Assembly (NCBI GenBank): GCA_950106755.1
Contig: OX467087.1
Location: 22,572,047-22,636,046 of the forward strand
Length of the DNA: 64,000 nucleotides
Direction: 5' to 3'
Source: Climacium dendroides
Lineage: Eukaryota > Streptophyta > Bryopsida > Hypnales > Climaciaceae
In this document: positions 11,521-24,837 of the stretch, piece by piece
Layout of the letters: each line of letters begins with the position of its first letter
How positions within the stretch are numbered: the stretch's first letter is position 1
The notes under the pieces: generated by a model
The model's input: the letters and a program-made list of their open reading frames with translations, nothing else
Database searches by the model: none
What the model was told of the DNA's origin: nothing
Made by a program: the position numbers and the translations under genes

Positions 11521-14500
11521 GCCTGACATTTATTTTTAAGTTTAATCAATTAATTTAGTAACTGAGACCTACGCATATAATATCTGAACTCTTGCTTACT
11601 TGTCACTTGTCTGTGTCAAGTATAGCGTTCACTATCTCAATTCATATGGCCTAGTTAATAGAACTGCTAAAAAAATGGATTTGTTATACATAAGAGTATG
11701 AGTTTATGTTTGCACTTGGTCTTAGCATAGTGAATCTAGTCCAAAAGTGTAAATGAATTCATTCCTACTGTTCTTACTAACACCCCTGTTAAGAGAGAGT
11801 GAACATACCGGAGGACCATGACACTTAACTACATTCTTTACGTCTTTATGTCATAATCTATCTCTTAAGAAGACATCGAGGATAGTATTTGCTATCTATG
11901 TTTAGTTGACCTAATTAGTTCACCTGCTCCAACAGCCGCTCAAGTCGGAGACTGCAGTTAGTTTTCTTGTCTCTGACATTCAGTTGGCTTTGGGGCTGTG
12001 TTTGTTGAAAAGGTTATTTCCCGAATCGTTCATGCCCAGCACAAGCAGAAGGCCGTCCCAGCAAAGTCCAACTGAGCCCGAAGGTAAGGATTCCACACTA
12101 GTATCCTCCAATCCTAGATTTGATGACAGTGCATGAAGTTTCGGCACGGCAAGTGCATAATAACTTCGTGGGGAACTGACTGATCCACCGACGATTGATT
12201 CGACCTGATTCATTGCAGGTGAATCTTCCATGAGATGGGAACATCCACATTATCGAAGTCAGAAATAGACTCCATGCAAACTTTCCACCACGTGGGAAAA
12301 AGTAGAAGTTACATTGTGCATTTGGTAAGTGACAGACAGGAGAAATTGATTTCCATTCTTTACTGATCTATGATGATTTTACGACTAGATTGTGCATTGC
12401 AGATTGTAGTTATCCTACATCAAATTCACTCTCAAATCCTACATTAGAATTAAGCGTGCTGCCCCTGATTTTAGATTAGCTCCTGAAGAGGGATTTCAAT
12501 TAATTAGTTTCAGACTTGGGTATTGGGTAATCTTGTACCTCAATGATGGTCCCGTCAGCATTTGAATTAGCGTTCTCGGTTGATGAGTTGAGGTATGATC
12601 CACAAATTAACACCCCATGATACTCCACACACAACAGCTGCATTTCTGCTCTTGACTCCGTTTCTAATAACTTAAGTCTTTTCATGTCTGTTTCGTTGCA
12701 ATGGGTCAATTTCAGGCCATTTAACTTAGCCCTGTAAGTGTTCCATTATGCGACATCCCTTGGTAAAAGTAACTCATTTATGGTTCTCCGGATTTTAAAG
12801 AGTTTGGTACAACTTCACAGGGTTAGGTTCCATTAGTTCTCTGTTACTGATCCTTCTTGCAGGCGTTGTGATTGTTTATAATTTTAACGTAAGGTAGAAG
12901 GACCCGACTGATGGCTACCATCATATTGTGGCCACCATGTAAGGTACCCTTGAGATTCAGTTCAAATATGTACACGACTGATACATGGTGGCTGAACTAT
13001 GATGGGTAGCCAGAATAGGATCTTCAATCTTTAATAATGTAGTCGACCGTCAAAATGTAGTGATCAATAGCTGGGAAGTTATACCCCAAGTTATAATTAA
13101 GTTACTGAATGCCTGTCAGCTGTGCAGTCATTCCTGCAGTATACTTTCCTTTGATTTTAGAGCTGCAATTATATACCTATGGTAGCGTAAAGATGGGCCT
13201 CGACTTGGGTCTGCTCCATTGGTTGATTGCAATCCAAACGAGTAGAAAATAATGGATTCGGTAGCAGAGCGGGAAGGCCCCCCCATAATGAAGGTGATTA
13301 ATTCCTACTGACGTTTCATGTCAAGTCCCACATAATGCCGTACCAGAAGATGAGAAAAGGCGGAACGGAACGACTGGATGAACGGAGAGATCGATTCACT
13401 GGACCGTTAAGTTCCGCTTAGAGGTGTCAGTCAGTCAGTCCGTCCAGAGGAATGGAAGTGGAAGTGAAAGAAATGCCGTCGCTCATACGTTTTGTTTTTC
13501 TTTTGTTTTTCTGTTGTGGGATCAGGAGCACACAGACAGGTCTCCAGACAGGGCAGCAGGAGTGGCTTCACGTGAAGGCTGGAGTTTCAGGTGTCAGCAG
13601 CCCTTATGAATGACACCCGCGCAGTCGATCGATCAGTCGATCAGTCAGGCGCGCATTCCGCAGCGACGGAGCTAGTACGACGACCTGCTGGACAGGGTGA
13701 CTTCTACAACATCTCATCCGATCCACATTCATCCATTCGGGGTTTTGTTTCTTGTGCTTTTCCGATCCTTGCCTGGCTTGCTCTTGCTGGGGTTCGGTCT
13801 TGTTTGTGTGTCTTGAGACACATTGCCATTCTTGACAGACTTTCAAACAAGGCAGCACCCACGGTAGGCCGGGAAAGGATGGAGACATACATACATACAT
13901 ACTCTCGATCACCGGTTAGGCTAGTGGATCCATTTGGTGCCAATTTTTGTAAGGGATTCAAAACCATTTTTTGCTGCAATCAGCCATTCCATTCTTTCTT
14001 GTACAGTACCGATCGATTACAAGTTTACAACACAAAACCAACACACACTAGCACCTTCAGATGGTGCCTTGGTGGGTGCCCTGGGTTTATTTATTGATTT
14101 ACTGTCCATATTTGATTGATTGCAGTCATGTGCGGAGTACAGTGCATATCATTGCAAGTGGTACTGATGCTACGATGCAGAATAAATCTCATTTTGTACT
14201 TGTGTTATGATCGATCTACGGACGGTTGGACCAGGTCCGTGCAATCGTGCCTTCTGATGATATTCAAACCGCATTGAGAGTTTAAGACCTTGTGAAAAGG
14301 TTCCCTGGCTTCGAGTTGTCTGTCCACTGGCAATTGTTGAGCAGGCATGGATGAGCTTTAATTTACAGCTGCTTAGGGACCGTGGTCTTGGTGATGACTC
14401 TTGATGATGACCTAATTAAGTTATGAGTAATTCTGAAAACCTCCACACACTTGTCTGGAGAAACTGAACTGCCTCTGCACGTGTGTAAATAGAATTTAGA

Positions 14501-15472
14501 TATTCTGTTGCATATCACCTTGAGCTGGAAATTTAAAAACTTGTTCAAATTTGTAGTTTTTTTAATTCTATTCACCCAGACACGTACTTTAGTTGTAAAT
14601 GATTGGAAGATTTTTGAAATAAAGCAATTGAGGCTAGTGATGCACCCTCTCTACCTGCTTAAGCATCAGCAAAATGGTGCTGAGAAGAATTGGTACTGGA
14701 AATTGGCCGTCGAAATGAATGGCCTTGACGAAACATGAACTTTGTTGTCCTGTTAATATGTCAAAGATCTAATGGTTGGGATTTTTAAAAAAATTGGGGG
14801 GGAGCCCTAACTTGGAGGAGAAAAGCATCATTTTCTTTATAAATTTGCATGCTTCTTATGAGCTTGACCCTCTGCTCACTGACAAAGTGACATCTTCAAA
14901 AGTTGGGGTAATTTTGAAAATAAGACTTTTGTTTCACTTTGTATGATTTGTTCTTAGACATACATTGTCTTCATGCTCTAAATTTTTTATATATGAAACT
15001 AGTGCTAGTCTAGAATAAGATCCTACACCTATACATTCTTAAAAATTAGTTCCCCCCTTTTTATCAATAGCTCTTTTAATAAAGTGATCCCTTTTAATAG
15101 CCCTTTTAATAAAGTGCTAAGTTTTGGTAGTTTCATGAGTATCTGTAAATTTCTAACGCATAGATCTTTAGGGATTAACAAAAAAAACATGGCTTCTTTC
15201 TAGATGAGGTTTTTATACATGAAGATTATTTTTCACTTTGGAGGGGCTTCATGGACAATAATGTATCATTTATTTAAAGTTGACTCTTAACTCAAGCATT
15301 ATTGTTACCTTGTAAAATGTAAGCTTATTTTCAATTAATTTTCAATATCTTTTGAAGCTGATTCTGAAAACCTTTAAGTATATAGAAGGAATGGAACTCT
15401 TACTTTCTAGACTAGCAAATTAAAATTCATAGGATGTGGCAAAGGTACAATTCCTACATAGTCATAACATCT
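11521..15472. other. Downstream flank of the MADS gene and intergenic DNA
   Basis: 11521-12300 probably holds the 3' UTR, and possibly a further small exon if the GTGAGC at the end of exon 7 is used as a donor. A hairpin sits at 12897-13025. 13300-14260 is richer in GC than its surroundings and contains (GTCA)n and (ACAT)n microsatellites, but no frame there has a family signature. 14750-15470 is ordinary AT-rich DNA. Confidence 0.45.
12897..13025. repeat. Imperfect 129-nt hairpin
   Basis: The left arm (TGGCTACCATCATATTGTGG, then CCACCATGTA) pairs with the right arm, which in reverse complement reads TGGCTACCCATCATAGTTCA, then GCCACCATGTA. Outer flanks GAAGGACCC and GAAGATCCT also pair loosely. 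The loop is about 30 nt. It could be a MITE remnant or a precursor-like small-RNA hairpin. It does not match a microRNA family I know. Confidence 0.55.
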
Positions 15473-15631
15473 AAGGTAACTTTGCCTATGACGAGCAAAA
15501 TGGGGGCCAATCCATCATAGGCAAAATTATACTAATGGTATACATTCCAATTCTAAAATGTGTACCACTAGAATAATTTTGCTTGTGATGGGCTCCCTCC
15601 CATTTTGCTTGTCATAAGCAGAGTTACCTTT
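15473..15631. repeat. Foldback element, about 159 bp
   Basis: The left half starts AAGGTAACTTTGCCTATGAC. The right half reads AAGGTAACTCTGCTTATGAC in reverse complement, and pairing continues almost to the centre (GCAAAATGGG; CCATCA; GCAAAATTAT; a GGTA..ACATT core). A nearly full-length inverted repeat without coding sequence suggests a MITE or foldback transposon. Confidence 0.75.
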
Positions 15632-18600
15632 ATATGGACTAATAATAAGGCAATCCTTCCCATTTCATACTAACATCCTACACCCTATTAACAAGTTGAA
15701 ACATGACCTCTAACACCTAATCCTATCTACTATTAGACTTTATTAGCAACTTCGACACTCAAATGCCTAATATCTAATTAAAGTAAAAAAGAAAGATTAG
15801 GCAAGACTAAAAGTTAATTTATGCTATTTAGGCAAACATTTAAAACTAAACAAGGTATGAACAAGATATTCTAGCAAGGTTCAAAGGTTATAGTTTATAG
15901 AATACATATAATGTTGAAACAAAATTGCTAGAAATGGCTACCACATGTCTCTAAAAAAGGATATCATGATTTCTCCTCAATCAATTGCAATTTCAAATAT
16001 TAGGCAAGAGATGGGATAATTTCCTAAAAAATTATGCATAAATTATAATTATAATTATTTTATTTTGTCAAAGTTGCTAGTAAGGTACAATATGTAATAG
16101 AAAAATATAATTCTTAAACCTTGTGTATCAGTAATAACATGCCATCATAAGAATCAAATGTTGGTCATTTTTCAACTTTACATTATCTTTGAATAGGATA
16201 ATGAAGCTACTCATATTATCTTGAAATTTCAAGAAAAGTTCATATTTGTTTTTAAATGTTGATTTTACTTTTCATTTTGTTTCTCATTTAAATGCTAATG
16301 AGCATTACACCACAATATTTTTTTTCTTGAAACACATGGACAATTTCTATTGATATGGGGAAAAAGTACACAAAACCAAAGGCACAAGTCCTCAACAAAA
16401 ATATTTTGGTTTTTCAAAATCTAAAAAACATCCTACTCACATGAACAACACAAAGGAAACCTGGAATCAAACATCAAAACTAGAGAGCAAGCCAGAAGCC
16501 AAGCACCCAACTAAATTAACACAATGTAAAAGAACATGGTCACTGGCATGAAGTACACACCCTAGAAGCCCTAGAAGTAGTCACTACTTTAGTTGAAAAC
16601 ACCCATTTTAGGGTGAGTCAATTTCCAGCTCATTGTAAGGTGGTTTCTCTTGCCAAAAAAGTTCAATTGTAGCCATATGTTATCAAAGCACCGGAGAAAG
16701 GTGCCCTCCTTAACAAAGTATAGTTTGCATAGTTTTGTAGTTTTGAACCATGCAAAACCTCACATGGGCGACAAGGCTTTCCAAAGGATCTATTCAAGTT
16801 CTTTTAGCAACTAGGGCATTGCAATCTACACCACAATATTTCAATTTATAGTATTTACTACAATTATATGCACAATTTAACCTTGAAATGCTAATGAAAC
16901 CGATTTTTGGCCTCTAAGTGATTTTTTGGAGGTTTTGGGAGGAACCAGAAAATATGATTTTTTGTGTAAAATTTTTGAACAAGAATATTCATGTCATTGA
17001 GTTGACTTCAAGTATTATTATTTATTTTCTAATTTTATAAAAAAATTGGTTCTAAACATTGGTATACTATGTAGTATATTCAAATAACACTTTTGGCTTT
17101 TGTTTTCAAGACTTGATATTAACATTCAAAATGGCATTTCTTTTACTTTTGAACAATAATAATGTGAAACTTCCCAAATTTAGTTCTTATCTGCCTAAAA
17201 ATTTCAAATTAAAAAATCAAATTAAATTTTTTATAGAAATAGAAATTGAACTTAAGGATCTATAGCTATATTTCTTAATCTAGATTGATTTGGAAGTTTG
17301 GTTTATATAATGATAGTCTAAACTAAATTACACACATGTATGCTAAAAATTTCAGTTTTTTTAAGTATATTATGTATTTGATATGAATTTTCTTCATGTC
17401 TTTCTAAAAAATGATTGATTTCCATAAAAATTTGGCATTTTTTTATGATTTAGTTTGGTCTCACAATAGGAACATTTAATTTGAAGAATTCTTGAAAGTT
17501 GACTATGTGGTCATTAGTCCATCCTTTAAGGATCAAATGATCACTTGTACATTGTGTTACCTTATCAAGCCTATCTTGTTCAACTACATGCTCTCATAAT
17601 ATTCTTGAATAACCAATGGAAGGGCTACCTTTCCCTTCTACACCTCTTGCTAGCTCTTCCAATTTTACATTTTTTTTTCTTGGATTATTGAGGTCACCAA
17701 AGTCAACAAAAGTAGTCAACAACAACTTATTAGACTTATCAAGACAACTTGCTTACTTGGTGTGGTTGGATGAGTCAAGGAGGAGGGAAAGGGGGGAGAA
17801 AGTGGATTGGATGGGTTCCAAGGCAAGTTTCGTGAATCGGCAAACTCTCTCCCCTCTCATCAAGAGACTGTAACATCATACATGTAGAACCTCTCTTACT
17901 GCACATCCTCTTTGTGCATAACTTTGTACATAAATGGAGTTTGCAAATGGACTCAATTCGAAGAACATTCTCTGAGAAGTAGTATTGGAAGTTGACATTT
18001 GTTAAGTGGTGGTCGTTCATTGCACCTCTCGTAGTGCATACCCCTAACACCACACACTAAGAGAGGTTCCTACCTATAACATGAACATACATATTTGTGT
18101 GCCAATGCTATTGTCGAACAGGTACCATACTCCAGAATGTTAAATGCTTCAAGCTGGGCCCCGGGATTCCGGGATTTGTAAGTGGTTGCGATCAGATAGA
18201 CAATTCACGCAAGCAACGAGTCCGGTACATTAATCATTGGCTTCTCAATGTAGGCATTTGACTTCTTCATTGGGGTGGTTCCTGTTGGTTGCAATTTATT
18301 GTTTGCAAGGAAAGAAGATCCAACCACTACTGTAAATGCCCAGTCATGTAGACGGAATCGTACAAATTGGTGCAGCCATCTAAAGTACAGTAAGTTCAGT
18401 GTTTGAAAAAGTCCGCAGGGGCAGACACAGCCCACAATTGTTTGCCTGGAGTGCACCCCACGGAAGCAGGAGCAGAGCAAACCAGGTTGGTTACCTGCAA
18501 TTTGTCACCACATTGGGGAGAGCATCCCTGCCCAGGAAAAGGCTTGAATTTCTTGTTGGCCACATGAAGTACAATTCACTATTTCGACTTCCAACCAACC

Positions 18601-18636
18601 CACAAGGCTCTTAGTGTGGCCAAAGTAGGGTTCCTT
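15632..18636. other. Intergenic DNA, no gene recognised
   Basis: Mostly AT-rich. Open frames at 17059-17265, 17616-17873 and 17775-18053 carry no known motif, and I find no splice-consistent model. Between about 17870 and 18065 there is a faint inverted pair (GAACCTCTCTTA against TAAGAGAGGTTC), perhaps another decayed foldback element. Confidence 0.4.
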
Positions 18637-19540
18637 AATCTGAACCCTTAAAACATCGAGGTGGACGTTTTTTGTCCAATGGATGACATAGGATCTCTCT
18701 ATGTATGTAGGACAAAAGTGCAACTATTCATCCTTAGAATTTTGCAGGAAAAAGGGAGGTCTTCTACAGTAGTTTGTCTTGCAATGAGTGTTCTTATAAA
18801 TTTTTAAGCCAATGCTTCACACGGTCATAAAAACTGATGATTTCCAATGTCACTCTGTCGTCCTTTAAGGGTTAAACGTCGAGGTAGACATTTGGCATAC
18901 GATAGATGACAAGGAATCTCTCCATGTAGGACATAAGTGCAACTATTCATCCTTGGAATTTTGCATGAAAAGGGGAGGTCTTCTATAGTAGTTTGTCTTC
19001 TAATGAGTGCTTTTGCATTTTTTTAAGCCAACAATTCACACAGTATCCAAACAAATGATTTCCATGGTGACTGGCTCATCGTTTAACCCTTAAATGATGG
19101 ATTGGTGACCGTGGAAATCATCCATTTTGATATTATGGGAATCATTGGTTTAAAAAAATCCAAAAGTACTCATTAGAAGACAAACTACTGTAGAAGACCT
19201 CCCTTTTTCATGCAAAATTCCAAAGATGAATAGTTGCACTTATGTCCTACATGGAGAAATTCTTTGTTATTCATCGACTGGAAAATGGCCCCAGCATCAT
19301 TTATGGATTAACCCTTAAAGGACACATGTAACTATTTTTCAACCAATGAATGATATAAAATCCTTCTATGTAGGACAAACAAAAGTGTAACTATTCATCT
19401 TCAAAATTTTGTGTGAAAATGAGAGGTCTTATATAGTAGTTTGACTTCAAGTTAGTGCTTTTGGAAATTTTTAAGCCAATGAGTACAAAGAATCAAAAGG
19501 GATGATTTCTACTATCATCAACTCATCCTTTGAGGGTTAA
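18637..19540. repeat. Cluster of ~230-bp repeats, one copy inverted
   Basis: Three direct copies start near 18640, 18870 and 19325. Each carries TAGGACA(T/A)AAGTGCAACTATTCATC, a GGGAGGTCTTCTACAGTAGT-like block, TTTTTAAGCCAATG and a final TTAAGGGTTAA. Between the second and third copy, about 19095-19325, the same blocks appear in reverse complement (GAAGACAAACTACTGTAGAA; GATGAATAGTTGCACTTATG). Diverged fragments also occur near 23640-23750. There is no coding content; these are probably nested or tandemly inserted inverted-repeat elements. Confidence 0.75.
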
Positions 19541-19969
19541 CATTGTTTACTAATGAGGTAGGGGGCCTTTTTGCATTCTTGAAAGGAGCCTCCTACAATG
19601 AAATAAATTGTCTTGTTGATGGCTCTTTAGCCAACCTCAATCCTGTAATCAAATGAAAGATTTTTGTATGCATCTACGGAGGCATAGTACTTTACTACCA
19701 TGGGGAAGACCATTGCCTAGTCATATAATGTTATGTGGCAGAGTTGATGCCCTCAGCAAAATTGTAAATTTTTGCCATGCCAAATGCCAAAGAGAATACT
19801 TTGGTGGAATCAAACATTTATGCTATGTGATGGACAAGAAATGCCTCATAAGGTATTGGACAAGGCAAATCTTCAAGAGTTATGTTATTTATCTTTTGAC
19901 TATTTATTTGTTTATTTATTTTCATATTATGCATTTTTGCTTACATATCTTTATACAAACTAGTGTACC

Positions 19970-20240
19970 CTATAATGTTTTCACAATATAATAAAATTAA
20001 AATTTAAAGTAATTTTAAAAATTTAAAAATTCATAAAAACTTTGAAATTCAATATATTTTTTGTTGTGAGTCCAAACACCACAAAACAAAGTTTGTGCAC
20101 CCCTCTTTGCTAAGGGCTTTCCGATGGTATTAGAATCACAACTGGGAGACATATAATCCAAGAGATCTCACCGTAACAAACAAAACAAATCAAAACAAAA
20201 AATCTTACTTAAGATATGAATGGATGGATTATTTACCTTA
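19970..20240 (+). repeat. Dispersed repeat R1, copy 2
   Basis: Shares TTCATAAAAACTTTGAAATTC, CCAAACACCACAAAACAAAG, a GCACCCCTCTTTGCTAAGGG-like block and ATCCAAGAGATCTCACCGTA, followed by an AACAAAACAAA tail, with the copies at 3360-3640 and 25720-25860. Same orientation as copy 1. Class unknown. Confidence 0.55.
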
Positions 20241-22893
20241 ATAACATCAAATTTGTTATAAAGAAAGATTAACTTTAAAAGATTCAAAAATTGCTTTGGA
20301 TGAATTCACAAATGAATATTAAGAATGCATTGATTTGAAGTACTTTATTCATCATTTAGAATATGGACATTGGAGAGCTTAGGGGGAGTGAGTACGAGTT
20401 CTATTAGCTTCTCACTATATAAGGTTCTTAATTCTTAAAGGTTACACTAAGCCCCCCACTATATGATTATACAATTTAATTTTTATAATTGTTTTTCTAT
20501 GCTCTTAGTGTTTCAATCTATGTTGCCAAAATGTTGATAATAACCACCACCTCACCAAGTTTAGTCTTATCAAACATTAATAACTAATTTTTTGTTTTGT
20601 GCACTTTTCAAAGAGCTCATCAATTGTTTGAGGATCTATATTTTAGACAAATTGACTACTCAAAAGTTTGTAGAGCTATTTTGTTGTTGTCCACTTCCAA
20701 TGGCACTAATTCACCCACGTAGGTCTACTTGTTTTTACACTGTTGGTTGCTAAAGAACTCCAAACTTTATTTAATTGAATAGAAGACTTGAGGTTTCACA
20801 AAACACATTCAACTTTTTCACAATCTTGAATATATATTGTTCTTCACCATAAATTGATAGAATAATCTCAATTGTGTTTGTTTTGCCTCTCATCTTGGCA
20901 ATTTGATCCCCTCATACAAGTCTTCGATTCAAGCTACAATTGACCTCAATCTTCCCACAAGTTGTCTTTCCAAAAATTAAAGAAAGTTAGGGAGCAAAGG
21001 AAGAGATTCTCTACACTTTCAAAGATTAATTAAAGCTGAGATCAAGGGTGGAATTAAATATTGGTGGTTAGGAATAATGCTCTACAGTCATGACTTTTGT
21101 GTAGTACCTCTAAAGGATCACAAGATGCACAAAAGGTACATAAGACTATTCTATACCTTGAATAATTTTTTCATGTTTTTAAAAAATACTTTACTATTTA
21201 CAAAGTTAACCCCTTCAATTGGATGTCGATTTTGTCATATTAAAAAAGTTAGTATTATTTTTAATCAAAAATGTCAAATTAGATCTAAAAATTGGTTTTT
21301 GAAGTCATGTACTGGTATTATATACATTGAAGTTATTATTTTGATAATGTATTAAATTTTTTGTCTTGTGCATTTAAAAAAATAGTACTTACTAGATTTT
21401 AGTTTCTAATTCTTTTTGAAATTTAAATCATTCAAAGAAAGCCCCTTTTAGCTAGAAAAATAGATTAATTTTTTCTTTAAAATGTAATCTTTAAATTTTT
21501 TATGGAAATAAAAACATCGTAGCATCTCTTTTTATTTTATGGAATTTATTGTAATCTAATTTTGAGTACAACTCTGGGAGATATGTTTTCAAGCATAACA
21601 TTTTGAAAATAAATTATTTGCAATACTCCATTTATTTTCCATATTTGATTTCCCCCAAAAGCTCAAAGTACTTATAGTTCTACTTTCACTTACTACATAA
21701 TTGAATGGTGTTTTTTTGCCTAGGGGTGGATCCGTGGATTTAGAGCATTTTTCTAAAGATCTATTTCAAGAACTTAAATTATGCAAATTTGATATCAGAA
21801 GGGACTTTAAATTCAAAAAATGCATTTCTAAGTAGAAAAAAATGTACAAAATATAAGAAATTTAAAAACGTAGTCCAAATATTTTGAATGTGGAATGTTG
21901 GATTTTTTCCTTTTGATGGTATCCTTTGTAGTATTTACTTTATGCCAGAATTTGACTATTGATTTATATGGATGTGTCTCGGGGGGCACTTAGAGTGTCC
22001 ATTAAAAACCACATGTGAACAAAACTTTGACCCCCTATATACTTTTTGAATTTTAAATAAAATTAGCTGAAAAAAATATTACAAATTTTTGAAGTAAAAA
22101 GATACACTGTAGAATTGAAAAATAACTTTCACACCCCTATATTATATAAAAAAAAATTGTTTAAAAAATGAACAAAAAATTCTTAAGAATAACTCTCTAT
22201 TGAAAGCTCATTTTGAGTTGAATATTGATGCAATGGTCATCTAAATGTGTTCTCTAAAAATATTTGAGTTAAAAAAACATGCCATTCTAGTGCATTTTTA
22301 ACCTCTTTTAGAAATCATTCCATATTTTATTTGAGTTTGAAATTTTGGAAGTAGAATCCTATAGTCATTAGTAAACAATGCTCAAAATTTGAAGTTAAAA
22401 TTACAGTTTATTAGAAACCACTTGTTTGCACGTGGTTTGTTGTAGTAGATCTAAGTGCACCCCTTGAGGGATGTGTTAATTGGAAGGTAGTAAGGGAATA
22501 AATAATATATGGAGGAAAGGGCTTATGAATGAAATTTTTTATTTAATGATCTCTGATCTTTGGTTTGTTTATATGAGAACATTGTGGTTTAGGGTGTTGT
22601 AAATAGCTATATAGTAGGCTTTTAATGGGCCTTAAATTTTTTAGAGATGAGATAATTGCAAAGCAGAGGTGTTTTTATCCTCTAATATATACAAATCAAT
22701 CTTCTTTTACATTTGGTTGATTTTTTTATGTACTTTAAATGATGGTATGTTTGAGTTCAATGAAAATTCACTAACCATGCACCCTATTATCTCTAATGCC
22801 ATAATGCATATTGTTATCCGCATAATTATGTTGCAAAAGTGTTCTTACAATGTACTATGCTTGTATTAGCACCTTGATCACATTCCATAAGAA
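20241..22893. other. AT-rich intergenic DNA
   Basis: Roughly 2.6 kb with no supportable gene. The open frames at 21077-21355 and 22669-22869 are compositionally biased and lack motifs. Confidence 0.5.
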
Positions 22894-23212
22894 TGGGGAA
22901 TTTCATTAAAATGGCAATATTCCATGTGCCATTTTCACAGTGTGCCGTTCACACAGTTCACACCGGGCGGTCTGAAATCTATTAGTGTCCTAGTTTTGTG
23001 AACTCTATACCACTATTAGATGTATTAAATCTAGGAAAGATGTAGATTTCAGACCAATCAGTTTTAAAAATCTACATATATCATAGATTTCAGATATCTA
23101 GTAATGGTACAGATTTCAAAAATCTAGGACACTAATAGAGTTCAGACCACCTGGTTTGAATTGTGAGAATGTCAAAGTCACATAATAATCGCCATTTTAA
23201 TGAAATTCCCCA
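22894..23212. repeat. MITE with perfect 22-bp terminal inverted repeats
   Basis: The ends are TGGGGAATTTCATTAAAATG followed by GC on the left, and the exact reverse complement on the right. The interior is largely self-complementary as well (GGTCTGAA...CTATTAGTGTCCTAG against CTAGGACACTAATAG...TTCAGACC). The flanks share a short TAAGA motif that may be the target duplication. No open frame. Confidence 0.85.
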
Positions 23213-24134
23213 TAAGAGGCATTAATAAAAGAAAATTCAACATGCTTCTTTGTAATCAACATTTGAAAAATACATTAGATCAAGCTGGTAGCCTCCATAA
23301 TACTTTTGAATATGTGAACTTAATGCAATGAGATTGAGGCCATAAATCAATTTATGAGTTTCAATTTTTTTCAATAATATTTTCATATTATAAAGGGAGA
23401 TGAAATGCATGGAAAGAACAAGGATCTAGTCCTTCAAGTTAAAACAAATATTAAGACAAAGAAAGTCCTTGTCATTTTTATGTGAGTTTGAATTTTTAAA
23501 TAATCATGGCTTTTGTATTTCCCTACTTTTTTAATAACAAAACTTATTTGAATTTTTGGAATAAGGATAGTGTACAAAAATAAAATAAAATAAAATATAT
23601 AATAAAATATCTTGACCTTGGAATGATGGGCTAGTCATTGTGGACATCATCTTTGGAAGGCCCGTGTAAATCATTTGCTTAAAAAATCTCAAGAGCACTC
23701 ATTGGAGGTCAAACTACAATACAAGACCTTTCTTTTTCATCCATTGGACACTTGTAAACAAGTATGTCATTACATGATTAATACACAATCAATGAATAAT
23801 TCACGTGGAATGAAAGTGAAGTTAGAGTGAAGGTAGTTTGCTCTAAAAGCGCCCACTAGCAAAGAGGTACATTTTACTTTCTTCAATGTAGCAAAAATGT
23901 ACATTTCAAAAGTTGGTTGCTTTTAGTGATTATTGCATTTCAACTTCAAAAATTTGTAGCTAATTCTGGGAAGGTCCAAAAAATATGAAACAATTTGTTC
24001 CTAAAAAAAATGCCAATTCCATTTTTGCTTCCTACAAAAATTTACTTAATTTTTTTTCAAAGGAGTTTAGCTTCCCCTAAAAAAACCAATCAGCTCTTAA
24101 AATGTCGCTTTAAGAGCAGAGTACTTTATAGCTA

Positions 24135-24347
24135 TCAAAGTAAGCGAAAGTCAAGCACACCAACTTGGTTTTGGATTTGATCTAGATGCTCAGCTAGCCT
24201 TCCTCTCAATTTCTTATTCTCATCTAATTTGATACCTGCTTCTAACGTCCGCCCATCTAAAAAATCAAGTTGCACTGTTAATATGTCTTGAATGGCCTTC
24301 AACTTTGAGTCCAATTCTTTTGTGAGTTTTTTCTTAGTTGCTACCAA
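24135..24347 (-). CDS. Small unknown open frame, coiled-coil-like
   Basis: About 70 codons, Lys/Glu/Leu-rich (KKKLTKELDSKLKAIQDILT; DENKKLRGRLAEHLDQIQNQ), with heptad-like Leu spacing that suggests a coiled coil. It is not part of a larger model I could join. It may be one exon of a decayed gene or a transposon gag remnant, possibly together with the open frame at 25389-25625 on the same strand. Function unknown. Confidence 0.25.
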   Translation of the reverse strand: MVATKKKLTKELDSKLKAIQDILTVQLDFLDGRTLEAGIKLDENKKLRGRLAEHLDQIQNQVGVLDFRLL

Positions 24348-24837
24348 TTTATTCTGTGCAAATGTGCAACAATTGCTTTGATGAGTAAGACAACTCGAGA
24401 GCAGGTTTGCTTTGAGACACTGAAGGATTTGGACTTATCTATGCACAAAACTAAATCTCTTCATTTAAATTTCTTCCATGGAGTTCAGTAAATTCTACAG
24501 CCTATAGCCTGATTTCACAATCACCTTTAATATAACTATATATGGGATTGCTATTCTTTCTTTACCTTCCTCAGGAATTTCATGTGATGTAATCTGAATT
24601 CAGTGAAATTAAAAGCACGCAAAGATTATCCTGGTGTCAAGATTTTGATGTCCCAAGGGAGCAAGGAAACACCTTCTAAAACAAACTTCACAATCCATAA
24701 TGCCAGGTTTGGTTTTCAAGGAAAATTTGTCACTGTTTCATTGAATAATCAGAAAGGCATTATAACTCATAACGCAGACCCTCTATCTACATCCTTAAAT
24801 TTGCAAAAAGTACAAATATGGATGTTTGTGATGAACT

